The translations under genes were made by a program, and so were the position numbers. Of a stretch of DNA of 64,000 nt, positions 33,196 to 45,169 are shown one piece after another (the stretch's first letter is position 1; every line of letters starts with the position of its first letter). Source of the stretch: Arabidopsis thaliana (lineage: Eukaryota; Streptophyta; Magnoliopsida; Brassicales; Brassicaceae); NCBI RefSeq assembly GCF_000001735.4, contig NC_003071.7, positions 15,103,443 through 15,167,442 on the forward strand. The letters are read 5' to 3'. The notes under the pieces are model-generated. The model was not told the origin of the DNA. It ran no database searches and worked only from the letters and a program-made list of their open reading frames with translations.

Positions 33196-36100
33196 ATTTT
33201 TGTTTTTGTTTTCTCTGAGAAAACTAAGACAAGAAACTAAATTTGGTTTTCTTCTTTTAGTTTTGTTTATATGTTTTGGGGATTGGATTCAAAAATAAGA
33301 AACTGAGAGAGTTAATGGAGTGAGGGAGGGAAGATTTTAAGGGTTTGAAGGGGAGAAGGACAGAGAGGATTGGTAGGGTCTCTATTTCTTTACTTGTTTT
33401 AACGTCTATGAAATTTCTTTATTAAATGTATTTGGTTGTTGTATTTAATTATTGGCTTCAAAATTTAATGTTGTTTGGTTGGGGTTCATTCAATACTATA
33501 ATTCAGTACCTTTTCCCGGTTAAGCTGTTTACGTATTTATTATATAATGAATGATACTTTCTTGTTTTCGTTTTTCCATTCATCGTAGCTTCTTCAATCT
33601 GACTTAATTCACAAAGTATGTTGAAAGGATTCTACATGGTTTATTTTATCATTTAGAATGTAGGAGCATATCACAAATTATTGGTTTTGAATCCGACTGA
33701 TATTTAAAAATAAAAATTCGCCTAACATCGTTTACTGTGTTACATTATTGTATGAATAAAAAAAATAATATCAATTGTTTTGAAAGTTAGCTAAGTGTCA
33801 ATGATCGTGATTTCAAAAAAGATAATTGAAGCTTCCGTACTTGGGGACTACATATATGTTATTGCACGTGGCAAAGGAACGTAATCGTTATTTCTAAAGA
33901 AAGACAAAATATTAGGTCACATTAAGATAGTTCAATTTATTATTTTAATTAATTTAGTTCCATTCTGAATCCATGTCTACAGAAGTAAACATCTATAATG
34001 GATAGTCATGTAAATCAAAAACCAAAATCGTATCAGAATTATCAATACTATTTGTATTCAATTTTTGTATAGTTACTATTCTTTGAATTTGAAACCAAAA
34101 TACAGCAAAACCCAAAGAGAAACGAAATCCAAAAATATCAATCATAATTTAGACGTCAAACATAAGATAAATGATTTAAATGGAAAAGAATGAAACATAG
34201 ATAATTATATACTCCATAACAAGAAAAACTCAACCACCAGTTAAACCAACGAATCAACCAACCAACTGACCAACAAACAAAAGATATGAGGTCAATTTTA
34301 AGAAATTTTGTAAAATCAGACAATATCCAAACTTTGCAATAATGTTGTATTTAATACTAATTGTTATTACACGCCTCCTCCCCAAATCGGAAACATTTTT
34401 TGTGTTTCTCTTTCATGGAAACTGCTCGCACCTGAAACCTATTTACATATATTTATCTATAGGTTTGCATCTGTCAATACATTACGTATAATGTATATTG
34501 CATGTTAACTTTTATGTCAATAATTCTAGAAATATTACTACATGTAATGCTCGAAATAGATAGTTTAATTTCTCACTGAGAATGATTCTTGCATAAAAAT
34601 AGTATAACTGAACTGTGAATGTATATTGTTTTCTGTAGAATGCAGTAGATCATAGAAATAATTAAAAAAATAAGTAATCATAGATCGTATCGGTGATTTA
34701 TATTTTATAAAAAAAGGCAATGCCATGTGAGTCTCTCACACAAATCACAATTCCATTTTGCACGTAACTTTCACTCACGTGCCTCTCACGCGTCGCCAGT
34801 GGAGAGATTGCGACACGGGAGGAGAGATATCAAAATCATTATCATATCAAATATTAAAAAGCTAAAAACATCTCAATTGACAAATAATAATATATTATAT
34901 ATAAAAGTAGAAGCTTCCAAATAATTATAGAACTACGAGCGGAGAGATTAGACAAATCATGTGGATTTTTAAAAGCGAAGATAATGATTGAAAGCTGTAT
35001 GCCTTCTAAATTCTTATTATGAGACATTGTCTTCATGGATGCTTCGTAGACGTTTCATTCGAATAATCACATTTTCTTTCTATAACAATATCCATCCCTC
35101 TTAGCTAATCATTGTATTTTTTTAATAGTATTTTGGTCCATAGAGTAACTATGAGTATTAACACTATTTATGCAGGGTCTAAACTTTAGATCATGCAGAG
35201 AAACAATATATGGATCATGTATCTAAAGATTTCAACATGTATTTCACAAACCATGATAGATACTACGGACTTTTATAATTTTCTCTGTTTTCTCACGCTT
35301 TTCTTTTAATAACTATTGAAAGTCATGATCAAGTCATGATAGTCTGATAGATCATAGTTTGGCTATTAAGGTTAAAGCTGATAGACCCTGATTCAGGATT
35401 CATTTTTACAACCAAATCGCGATAGATTGTAATTTTTAGGTTCATAAATTTCAAGTCGATAAAGCAAGATCCGAATCCGAGATTCTCAACAAACGATATC
35501 AACAATATTTCGAAGTTTTCATATGAAACCATGCATAGCCCGTTCCAAAAGTAATGTTTATTAAGAATAAACAACTAAGATTGTTATTAGCTATAACATA
35601 TTATAAGTTATGGAAGTTCAACGGTGGTGGAAGAGCAAAAGAAAGGGACCATTTTGGTGGTATGCACCAGCTGAGAATGTGGTCCTCTTCCTACGAAATC
35701 TATCCTCCTCTCTTCATAGCTATACCAAAATCATGATTCCTTTCTGCTAATTTACAAACTTCATATAGTAATATTATCCTTTAGCTCACCAGTTTTGGAT
35801 ACATTTGAAGAATCCCGTTTGTCAATCCATTACAAACAAATAATTACTACCTCGTTCCACAGTTTAAATTACAATTTAGAAATACTACAAATCGATTATA
35901 AAAGTCGATTATTAAGTACTTCCTCGAGTTTCGAAATCTAAACCATCTGATTGACGATAAAAAGAAAAAAAAATTATATGATTTTTTTTTTCAACCAAAA
36001 AAACCCTATATGATTATTTATAAAATCTATGTAGATATCTTGTTTGGGAATTGGAACAAGGTTTTAACATAAAAAGTTATCCCGACACAAATTCATAACG

Positions 36101-36585
36101 TAGAAAAACACACATGTAGTAATAATTGAGATATCTTAAGGTTTATAACGTGAGTGTTTTTTGGGTCCATGAAATTGCAGCGACCTGACTAAAGTAGTGA
36201 AGAGGGGACAGTGTGTTGGTGTCACGAATACGAAAGATGTATATAATATGTGTAGCTCAGAAGCTGGAGAATGTGATGTTACTGTTTTGGATCTTTAAGT
36301 ATATAAGAAGATTAAATATTAAGATTATCGTTTTCAAGGAATGTAGGCCCAATCTTATCTAACTAATCCTTGGGACCATTACTGATTTGTATCTAGTGGC
36401 CCAAACAAATATTCTATATTTCACTGATACGAGTGTTTTGATTCCATCCATGCAAAACATTTAAAAAACTTGATGTTTATGGTAACTTAAGATTAAGATT
36501 TGAAAGAAATCTCAAATATTTTAACCAGAATGAAGACAAAAGATGATGATTATGCGTTATAAAACAAAATGAAATGGGGGCAAAA
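33196..36585. other. Intergenic upstream of OFP15
   Basis: OFP15 leader and promoter, then more than 3 kb of AT-rich DNA. Short frames (34727-34924, 35329-35574 and others) show no domain and no bias that would support coding. Confidence 0.55.
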
Positions 36586-36743
36586 TGTAGTCAAATAGAG
36601 TTGAACCTGCCACCTTCAGCATTTAATGGGGGCACTTCCTACCATTTTGCTACTTTAATTACATTGCTTAAACTAAAAACTTTGAGTACTATATATTACT
36701 GGGGGCAACTGCCCCCACAAGCCATAACGTGGGTCCACCCCTG
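36586..36743 (-). mobile_element. Transposon relic with hAT-like terminus and tRNA-like boxes
   Basis: Read on the minus strand, the end at 36743 begins CAGGGGTGGACCCACG, a hAT-style terminus. It is soon followed by the hairpin GGGGGCAGTTGCCCCC (36701-36716). Further in, TAGCAAAATGGTAGG (about 36640-36653) resembles a Pol III A box, and GGCAGGTTCAACTC (about 36600-36613) a B box. No partner terminal repeat or target duplication was found. It could be a hAT-type remnant or a SINE-like element. Confidence 0.45.
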
Positions 36744-36941
36744 GTATCCGTAAGAAGGTTACCACTTAGTACCATCAATGTAGATGATTTCAACAGCACA
36801 TTCCAAATAAAAATCAAATATTAAAACACGGATGATGCTTTATCAAAGCAATAATCAAACGAAAATCATCCGTACCTTCCGTTGAATATGATGAGCACAT
36901 GGGTGCATGGCTTTTGGATGGACCCATCTGCGATTCTGCGT

Positions 36942-36960
36942 TATGTATGTATGTATGTAT
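36942..36960. repeat. (ATGT)n microsatellite
   Basis: About five uninterrupted TATG/ATGT units ending at 36960, just outside the transposon relic that begins near 36973. Confidence 0.8.
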
Positions 36961-36972
36961 TCTCTACATTAT

Positions 36973-37949
36973 GAGCTTGATTGGTTCTCCCTCTGTCATC
37001 CGCAAAAACGCTGCGTTTGCGGGTGGTAGCGGTTGTTAGCGTTTGACACCAATCATAGAAACCGCTAGATACCGTTTTGGACCGCTCGAAATCGCCAGAT
37101 TTTAAAAGCTCCTTCCCGCAAGCGTTTGCGGTTGCGGGCGGTAGCGGTTAGATTAATTTTTTTTTTTAATTAATTAAAATAATTATGTCTTCCACCCAAA
37201 CCCTATATATCTTATTCTTATCAGAAAACCCTAATCAATATATTGAAACCCTATTCTTTCAATTATGGCATCTATCCAAACTAACGAAAATCAAAATCAA
37301 AATCAAGAATCAAACGTAAGTATGATCTATCCTTTCATCCATTCATTAGGTAGTGTAATTCTCTGAGTATTTTATGGCATCGTCATTTTTTTTATTTTGT
37401 ATTTTTTTGAGTTTTTTGATTGAATACATGTTTTGATTTGTTTTCTCGATTAGAAAATTATTTGGTCAGACGAGATGACCCGTTTCTTGTTAGAACTTTA
37501 TCATATGTATAGAGGCAATCCGAAAAACCCACGAGTTCAACGTTATTTACAGTTTATTACACTACTTGATGCAATTTTTGGTGATGTACCAAATGCATAA
37601 AGTACTAAGCTTTTTCTTACAAAATTTATTTATTTTTGAATTTAATGTTTTATTTATGGTTTTAATTATTAAGCATGTTTAATTTTTCTAATATTATCAA
37701 CTTATCATAATAATATATTATATTTTTTTCTTTTAATAGTAATATATTATATTTATTTTGGTTATTTTTTATTTAATTACTATCGCACTCGCTGGTTTAC
37801 CAGTCATAGAACTCCCGCAAACGCACCCATTATCAAACGCTCAACCAGTCGTTCAAAACATTTGATAACGCTTGAAACCGCAACCGCCTGTTTCCGTAAA
37901 CTCCCGCAACCGCAACCGCATCCGCTGCGTTTAAACCAGTCAGGCCCTA
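36973..37949 (+). mobile_element. Short DNA transposon with GC-rich subterminal repeats
   Basis: Both ends are GC-rich arrays in AT-rich DNA. The left carries GCGTTTGCGGGTGG and GGTTGCGGGCGGTAGCGG. The right carries the inverse CCGCAACCGC, AACTCCCGCAACCGC and CGCTGCG. The outer ends match imperfectly as inverted repeats: GAGCTTGATTGGTT on the left, GGGCCTGACTGGTT on the reverse-complemented right. The AT-rich interior holds a short two-exon ORF (listed separately). Superfamily is undetermined; PIF/Harbinger or hAT are both possible. No clear target-site duplication. Confidence 0.65.
37265..37600 (+). CDS. Small transposon-borne ORF, Myb/SANT-like
   Basis: Exon 1 at 37265-37315 encodes MASIQTNENQNQNQESN and ends at a good donor (GTAAGT-like). 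Exon 2 at 37454-37600 follows a CGATTAG acceptor and encodes IIWSDEMTRFLLELYHMYRG and onward to VPNA before a TAA. The 65-residue reading frame is intact across a phase-0 junction. The W-SDE-x-T-x-FLLELY pattern is like the N-terminal Myb/SANT-like helices of plant DNA-transposon accessory proteins. It lies wholly inside the element at 36973-37949, so it is probably an element gene truncated in the rest of its length. Expression is unknown. Confidence 0.45.
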
Positions 37950-39569
37950 TATTACACTTTTTGTTATAATTTATACTTTCAGAAAATCATGTATCATTGA
38001 TTCATTGGGTGCTAATGATTTGGTCGTATGATATAAAAGGAGGTGGCGCGATTCATGAACCGTGTGGTTAGGTATATTTGCATAGACCTTGAAAGTCATT
38101 TCAAGTTTTAAACTTAATGTGTATGGTTCTAAACACAAATTGTTGCGTTTAATAGAAGACATATTAAACGCTCTGTCCATTTTATTGTGGTGTAGTTAGT
38201 GAAATAGTAACTCAAATATGAAATATGGATGAAAAAATTAAAAGTTCACAAATTGTATATTGTTGATTTCGATGTAAGTGGTTGTTTATAGCTGTTGAGT
38301 GTTGACTAACATATTTTGGCTAAAACATATATTGATTCTAACGTTGTTAATTGAACCGTTACCATTTGCTGATTAATTTGGATGTCATGTTAATTAACTA
38401 CCATACACTTTGATGTTGCAATCGAGTCTAACAACGGTGAACGGATATATTGTAGATTTGTGTGATGATGCGAGTAAAACTATCCGTATTGAAGTTGTTT
38501 ATGAAAGCATTCGCCTTGCTACAGATTTACAGAGAATTAGATCCGCGTTGTGAATGTAAAAGTCATTACTGATAATATAATGGATATCAAAACAAAAAAG
38601 TATTATTTGAATGATATGTGTGACAATCTACCGAAGATAAAGATAATTCCTTGAGAACCAAAAAAGGGAACTACCTTTTTTGAAAGATGCCCACAAAAAT
38701 AGTAGTCAATGTTTGTGAAGGAAAAACAAAAAGTCACGTGGAAAAAAGAATTCAAAAAAGCTTGATGAGAGGTAATGGATCCTGTCGTTAATAATCAAGC
38801 TTAAGGTGAAGGAGAAATATGACACACTTCCCAAGCCTAGGACATGAAGAAACAGACATACACCGACATGATTCTAATAATACTAGACATTACAGCCTTC
38901 ACTCTTTTGTCCCAAATCAGACTCGAAATTGATAGAGACGAAGATGAGTTAGCATTTGAGATTTTCTTTAGAGGCGCATCTATATTCAAACTAAATACAA
39001 TCTACCTTACTATATCAATCCTAACAACTCCCTCAAGTTGAAACATGTAAGGTTTGAGCGGTCTAACTATTCCAAGAACAAGATAATCCTCATTGCCTCC
39101 TAAAGTGCCTATGTGAAGATCGTAATTCTAACCACTCTTCAAGTAACGCCACTCGAATAACTGAAGAATGGCGTATACCTTATCTCGGGCTCACTTTCAA
39201 ATACCAAACTACAGGGTAATCTTTTGACATTTCTTGCATGAATTGCGTTCAAATGTGAACACAATAGGAGAGTTCAGGTCGAATAAAAGCGAAGTAAAAA
39301 TCAAACATTTAAACGATTCGCTAACATGTAAAGCCAAACAACGCTGTTTTTGATTCTAGAAGGTTGTTTCCCATATTATATCTAAACTGAGAAGATGAAG
39401 TCGTGAGACAGCGTTGTCTAGATATATTTGCACACAAGGATTTAAACTCCAGATGATCAATCGAACATCATCATTCATCGACAGACACCATTGTTTTTAC
39501 TTTAAGGTACGAAAGAAAAGCTTGAAGACCAACAATGGAGAAGCCCCTCAAAGGTAGGCTTTGAGAGTA
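37950..39569. other. Intergenic with degraded coding-like fragments
   Basis: Around 38410-38560 and 38840-39130 the DNA is less AT-rich and reads like broken exons, with stops in all frames. The text AACTCCCTCAAGTTG near 39027 recalls Copia-related relics, but no domain can be named. The 3' UTR of MMZ3 begins at the right edge. Confidence 0.4.
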
Positions 39570-40556
39570 TTAGAAGAAAGTTCCTTCGGGAGGTTGAACA
39601 AGCTTCCGGTTATGCGATGCAGCCATCTCCTTCTTCAATTGAGTCAGTATGTCCTCCATTGTGTACTGTCTTTGCCAGTTTGCAAGAACCCCAAACTTCT
39701 TTGAATCCACCTACGTATATGCAAATTCACATTTCAGTCACCTAATTCAAAAGCAACAAATCTCAAAAAATTCACACTCTTACCACGCCGGTATCATGGT
39801 TGACACAAGTCATGTTGATACGCGAATGGAACCGAACAGTCGGAGGTTTCTCAGGGTAATCTTTGTCACAGAAGAGCTTCAACTGATAAATCCGACCCTC
39901 ATGTACAGTCTGCACAAACAAAATTACCAGTCAGATCAAATCACATCACAATATCATTCCAACACCATTCAAGAAGAAGACACAAAGTCCTATCATTCAT
40001 AGCAAGTGAAGAAAAAAAAACAGAGATATAACTACGTTGTGAGGACCGATGATAGTGCCAGTCCAAGAGCGCATATAAATGTCATCTCCATCATCCATTC
40101 CATAGCTCACAGTTCCATCTCCAATACCTTTCTCTCCACGTTCAAGCTCCTCCAGCAACCGGAAATTCCTCGGAACTTTACATTAACAACATCAAACAGC
40201 TCAATTTTTAGTGAAGGAAACTAACACAAATAAGCTCTATATTCTAAGCAAAGCACTGAGCTTGAAAACAATCTATCACCACAACAGAACACACAAGTCT
40301 GAGAATCTATATAATACCAATTGTTCATATCAATCAAAAGACGAACATTTCAGAGTTAAAGATACATAAATATCAAGTATGGCTCATATGCAGAAAAATC
40401 CAGAAACAAATCACGAAAATTATCGGTTGAAATTATCTAAGATAAACCCAAGCTGCGTTTCGTGTCAAATCAAAAACCCTAGGAAACTTAAAGAGGAACC
40501 AAAAAAAAAAAAATCGAAAATTTACCGACAACACTCGATCCTGAGCCAAGAGTCAT
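39570..40556 (-). CDS. MMZ3: MMZ3 / UEV1C, ubiquitin-conjugating E2 variant
   Basis: Four exons on the minus strand in coding order: 40526-40556, 40036-40175, 39784-39909 and 39570-39710, together 145 codons. This is an Mms2-type UEV: it has the E2 fold but lacks the catalytic Cys, and pairs with UBC13 (UBC35/36) to build K63-linked ubiquitin chains in DNA-damage tolerance and signalling. Visible family stretches are [54 protein letters not shown] and [20 protein letters not shown]. The stretch where active E2s have HPN-x(n)-C carries no catalytic Cys in the expected place. The short first exon ([10 protein letters not shown]) is joined by a phase-1 intron with GTAAAT donor. It matches At2g36060. 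Confidence 0.95.
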
Positions 40557-41676
40557 GATTTGATTGATGAAGTGAGATTTGAGTTCGAGTCGATTGATTG
40601 TGAGATCTGATGACCTAAATTGAGAAGAACTGAGAGATTCTCTGATGCGAAAGCACAAACGCTAATCCGAGAATAAAAAGTCGAGAGCAATTTGGGGCAG
40701 TTGAATTACTCTATTGGTGCGACGAGAATTGGAGTGGGCTACTATTTATTTTCCGCTACCCATATTTTTGTTTTCTCTCATATATTTCCATGAATTTAAG
40801 ATATTTTCAAGAATAACCCCAAACCTATTTTATCATTCACATGATAAGGCTCTGTATGGGCCATGGATATGTTGATGGGCCAAGAGGAGTCTGGTTTATG
40901 GAAGAACCCCATGTCCTCTGGCAAAACATGGCAGAGTGTTTGATCACAACACTTGTGTGAGCTTAAGGAGATATATGAAGGTTTTCTTCCTCTTAGAGGG
41001 ACTTGGTGAAGGCTATGATTTGGTTCATACTACAAAGTATCGTCCTCATTAATGTACATTGTATCTCAACTCCAAGCACTTGAACGTTAAAAAGTGTAGA
41101 CCAAATGAGTGTGTCTGTGAACCCACTGTGTTACAGAGAGACACTTTGATGTTCATATGATTACAATGGTGGGTCGTCATATCAGTGTATAGTAATGGAA
41201 GGCATGGTGGTCGAGGAAAAGGATTCTCAAACTATTCTACTAGACCAAGGAGATGTTTGTTCCTCAAAACTTTTCAACAACATGATTTAGAACAGTAACT
41301 TACTGAACAATATCTATGGAAAGGCTCAGGGTACTAATCTGTCAGAACATGAGCAAAATATTTGAATTGAGAACTGTGATTTACAAATTCATTACCAAAT
41401 CTAGTTCTCTTATTTTCTAACGAAAGGAGTCATTAACCTTTAAGGGATACAAACAAAACAACAAACTTCGCTAAACTTGAAAAAGACTTGAGATGTATTT
41501 ATATATTTGTCAAAACTTATTCCCCTGAAACATGGGAACCCACTCCTTCCAGAGAGAAGAAAACGAAAAAAAAAAAATCTCGAGTGAACAAGATTTTGAG
41601 TAAATAATGGTACATTGCATGGTACATTGCAAAGAGAGAGGGCTTAGCTTATTATAAGTTAAAAGATGATGAAGAA
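40557..41676. other. Intergenic between MMZ3 and TIM44-2
   Basis: MMZ3 leader and promoter (GGGCCATGG and GGGCCAAG near 40858-40882), then TIM44-2 3' UTR. The part at about 40860-41350 is moderately GC-rich with broken frames and may be a decayed gene fragment. A direct 12-mer TGGTACATTGCA is doubled at about 41608-41631. Confidence 0.5.
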
Positions 41677-44453
41677 TTAAATGAGAGCTTGAACACCCGC
41701 TCTCAACATCTCTCTGAGCCTCCAAATGGGATAAATCGCATCTTCCCCTAACTCTGCTGCATCCACTTGTTGCATAGCCCAGTCGTAGTACACTGTGTGT
41801 ATTGTGTCCTATATCCAACACACAACAACAAATTCTTTAAAAAATTGTGGCATTGCCCATATGTTTATGATCTTGATTCAATATTCCCTTTTTTACCTGG
41901 CCTCCTTCTTTGATTTTTCCATCCTGATCACGGACGCAGAAGATTTCTTGCGTTTGGAACTGACATCACATCAAAAACGATAAATCCATCAGACACAATT
42001 CTTAGCTAAAGGATGACCTCAGAAGGAAAACAAAGATCATTACCCTGACGATGATTACTGGAGTAGTTCCCATCATCTTTGTCTCTTGAATATCAACTTC
42101 AGATACATGCAGAAGCTGCACATCACAGCCAAAACGATTTTACTCACCACAAAACGAAGCAAGTTACTCAGTGACTTACATGATTTCATAAGAACCAGGA
42201 TCCCGTGGGTGAACCAATAATAAAGACTTTACCTTGTGATCGAAAAAATAACCTTGACTCGTGAAAGCTCTGTGCTCTGCCGTACACCGTTCAATCAATT
42301 CCTTGCTGCAATACTTCTTCAAGGTCTTAGCATCTCCCTGTACAAGGATGGGAACTAATTAGAGGCAACAAAAACGAGAATGGGAGGAGATGATCTATTC
42401 AAAAATCTGAGATATACCTTACTATATGCATTCAAGACCGGTCTGATGGCTTCCTGAATTTCTGAAACAAAGTCCGGCAAGGAGAATGATCTGACCATGA
42501 AAGAGATAAGTATATGATTACCAGAGTCATATCTTCATACCAATAATCAGCCTCTATAACTTACGGATCTCGGCGGCGGATCTCCTTGTAAGTCGATGCA
42601 GAACCTGTTTCCTCAAAGATCCTCTCATTCATGCTGCCAAACAAAAGCATGCATATGTCTCTAAGCTGCTGTAAATAAGTAAAATTTTAAGAAAGATATA
42701 GTAAGAGAACAATTAGCATACTCCTGAATCTTGTGAACAATCGGATTATCACTGGTTTCCCACTTTTCCCTCACATCTTCTGCAATCTACACGGTCCAAA
42801 TGCATTCCCAATTTACAATAACAAAGCAGTATCAGCGAACACAGTAATGCAAGATAAGGTATTTGAACAAAATGAGTAAAAAGAAGATGTTCATTACCTC
42901 TTGGCTCTTGTTGACAACTGGCTCACTCATCCCGCTTAGACGTTTAAATACAGGATAGCCTTGCATCTAAACCAAGTTTAAGGAAAACACTCAACAAGGG
43001 CCTGAAAAAAATCGCATAAGTGGACAAGACAGAGAGGGCCATTTACCTTTTCTCTTAAGGATTCCCATTTTTTTTGCCACTTAGACTGTTTTGTTGGCAT
43101 AATTACCATCTCCGTTCTCGTACTTCTCTCACCTGTAAATGGCGGCGGAGGTGTATACTCCAGGTGCTTCCTTTTAGATGGGTTTCCACGCAATTCATCC
43201 TTTACAATGTCAAGTCCCTTCTTTGCAAAGTCAAGAGGCTTGTGAAACGCCTCAGATAGTTTTGGTGAAGAAATGCTGGACTTGAATTTTCCAAAAAATG
43301 TATCTTGCTCCTCCGTAGAACCAGATTGCTGCTGCTGTTTTTCTCCTTCAGTGGTTCCTGTGCCTGATGAACTTGCTGACTCTGCACTCTCCTCCTTACC
43401 GAGCTTGAATGACTCCTTGACCTGACCACAAAAGATACATAACCAAGTTAACAAAAAAACTATACCACAATTAACAACTGAAAGGACAACAACAACAAAA
43501 GTGAAAAATTCCAGCAAGACCTCTTCTGTAGCTGCTGAGAACTTGTCTTTCACACTTGAAGAGACCTGCATCGTCAAAGCTGTTTTCTTAGGGACAATTC
43601 TTAGCCTTTTACAATATACAGAGTTAACTAGTCATACTCAAAAAAAAAAAGTGAGTTACAGTTAACTAAAACAATTTAGTTACCAAACAAGAAGAGATAT
43701 AGCATACATCAGGCCAATGATTTCAGAAAGAAAATCAAAAATGCAAAACTAGCAAGGAAGACACAACCTAGCTTAAAAATTCTTTGCCTTTTCAAACATT
43801 CTCGAAAAAGAGAGAAACTCCTAAACAGATGGTGCCACCAATTACTAAAGAATACCTTTTTGGCCACAGATTCAGCCTCCGTCCAGACGCCTTGACCTTG
43901 TTTATACAACTTCTCAGTAGTTTGTTTCGTTCTGCATTTCCCATTTCATACATAAGCTTACTTTTGACATACTTAGTATCTCTAACTCATAAGTCCCTAA
44001 AATGCAATTGCAAAATGTAAATTACCTAACTTTCAAGTCCTCTTTAACACCTTGCAACTCCTCTGCTCTTTCCTTGAACTCCTTCACTGTCTTTTGAAAT
44101 TCAGGATTGCTAACAACACCAATGTAAACAAAAAAGGATTAAACTTTCATGTTCCAACACCAATATTTCCATTGAAAAAATGATTTTACCTATCAGCTTC
44201 TCCTCTAATCTTCTTCGAGAACTCACTGAAAACACTAAACCGTCGATGACTCGCAAACCCATTTCCCTGAAGAAGACCTAGTCTTGCGCCCACTCTCTAA
44301 TAATCAAACACAAAATGAATCATCCCCATTTTTAAGCTCGTAATCACAATCAATAGAAACACAACACCAGAAACGAACCCGTTGGTGCACCAATTGCTGG
44401 AGAAGAGGCTGCTTTGTGATCAGTAAATCTCGAACCAGCTTTCTACTCGCCAT
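41677..44453 (-). CDS. TIM44-2: TIM44-2, mitochondrial inner-membrane import subunit
   Basis: Fifteen exons on the minus strand. In coding order: 44379-44453, 44190-44296, 44026-44109, 43856-43931, 43521-43565, 43047-43421, 42898-42966, 42722-42786, 42565-42633, 42418-42490, 42233-42337, 42044-42115, 41897-41959, 41677-41808. The count above is fourteen coding blocks; I find no fifteenth, so read it as fourteen. All joins keep frame, giving about 469 residues. A basic, Leu-rich presequence ([20 protein letters not shown]) fits mitochondrial targeting. A long charged coiled-coil region (about 45-140) follows, with a Ser/Gln-rich linker, then the Tim44 domain near the C-terminus (for example [60 protein letters not shown]). 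Tim44 tethers mtHsp70 to the TIM23 channel to power matrix import. It matches At2g36070. Confidence 0.95.
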
Positions 44454-45169
44454 AACAAAAATCTTCGTAGTGAATTTAAAGAACTAAATTTGAAGAAACA
44501 GAGACCCTATTAGCGACACTAGAATTAGCCGCTGCGAGAAAGAATCAGATTGAGATTGAAAACATATCTCTCGTTTACTGAAATAAGAAAGAAAGTTGAA
44601 ATTTTTCCTTGAGAAACAAACCAAACCCAGAAGACAGAAGTTTGCCTTAAACTGTTAAAGCCCTAGAGAGGTTTCTCTCGATACCATTTAGAGACTTGTT
44701 TGGATACACGGATATGTATATTTCGAGAGTGAATATTGGAAACGTTGTCGTTCCAGACAGTTATAGTTTGGGCCATTTGGCTCGTATACTGTAAATATTT
44801 AGGCCCATATAGTAGTAACGAATTGAACTACTAAGGTAGTAACGCCCATTAAGGTTCGGTTTTACAAGAAATGTAATTTAACATAAATTGTTTATATTTT
44901 CCTCCATAACAAAATATATAAAGAGAAAAGATAACTTTCGAAAATAGCCAGAACTTTGAATTCTCTATACAAGTGTTAGCTATGTAAAAGAATCTAATAC
45001 ATAAGAAGAAAAAGGAAGAGAGTGAAAATTGAGAGAGATTTAAAGAAGAATCAAAATACGATTTTACTTTAAATAATGCAAAATGAAGCTTGTGTAAAAT
45101 TAAGGAATCAACATCTATGACAACATAACAGGACCAGATGTGAAGCTTTTTTTTAATCCTTGTGGGCTT
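44454..45169. promoter_or_regulatory. TIM44-2 promoter with site II motifs
   Basis: TGGGCC at 44769-44774 and AGGCCCA at 44801-44807 lie about 315-350 bases upstream of the TIM44-2 start (minus strand). Site II elements are typical of nuclear genes for mitochondrial proteins. The right part is NGAL1 3' UTR and AT-rich spacer. No ORF. Confidence 0.55.

Noticed and set aside
38410-39130. Possible retroelement coding fragments
   Set aside because: Stops in every frame and no reverse transcriptase, integrase or gag motif visible, so no element was called.
40860-41350. GC-richer stretch resembling a decayed gene between MMZ3 and TIM44-2
   Set aside because: All frames are broken and no protein family could be named.
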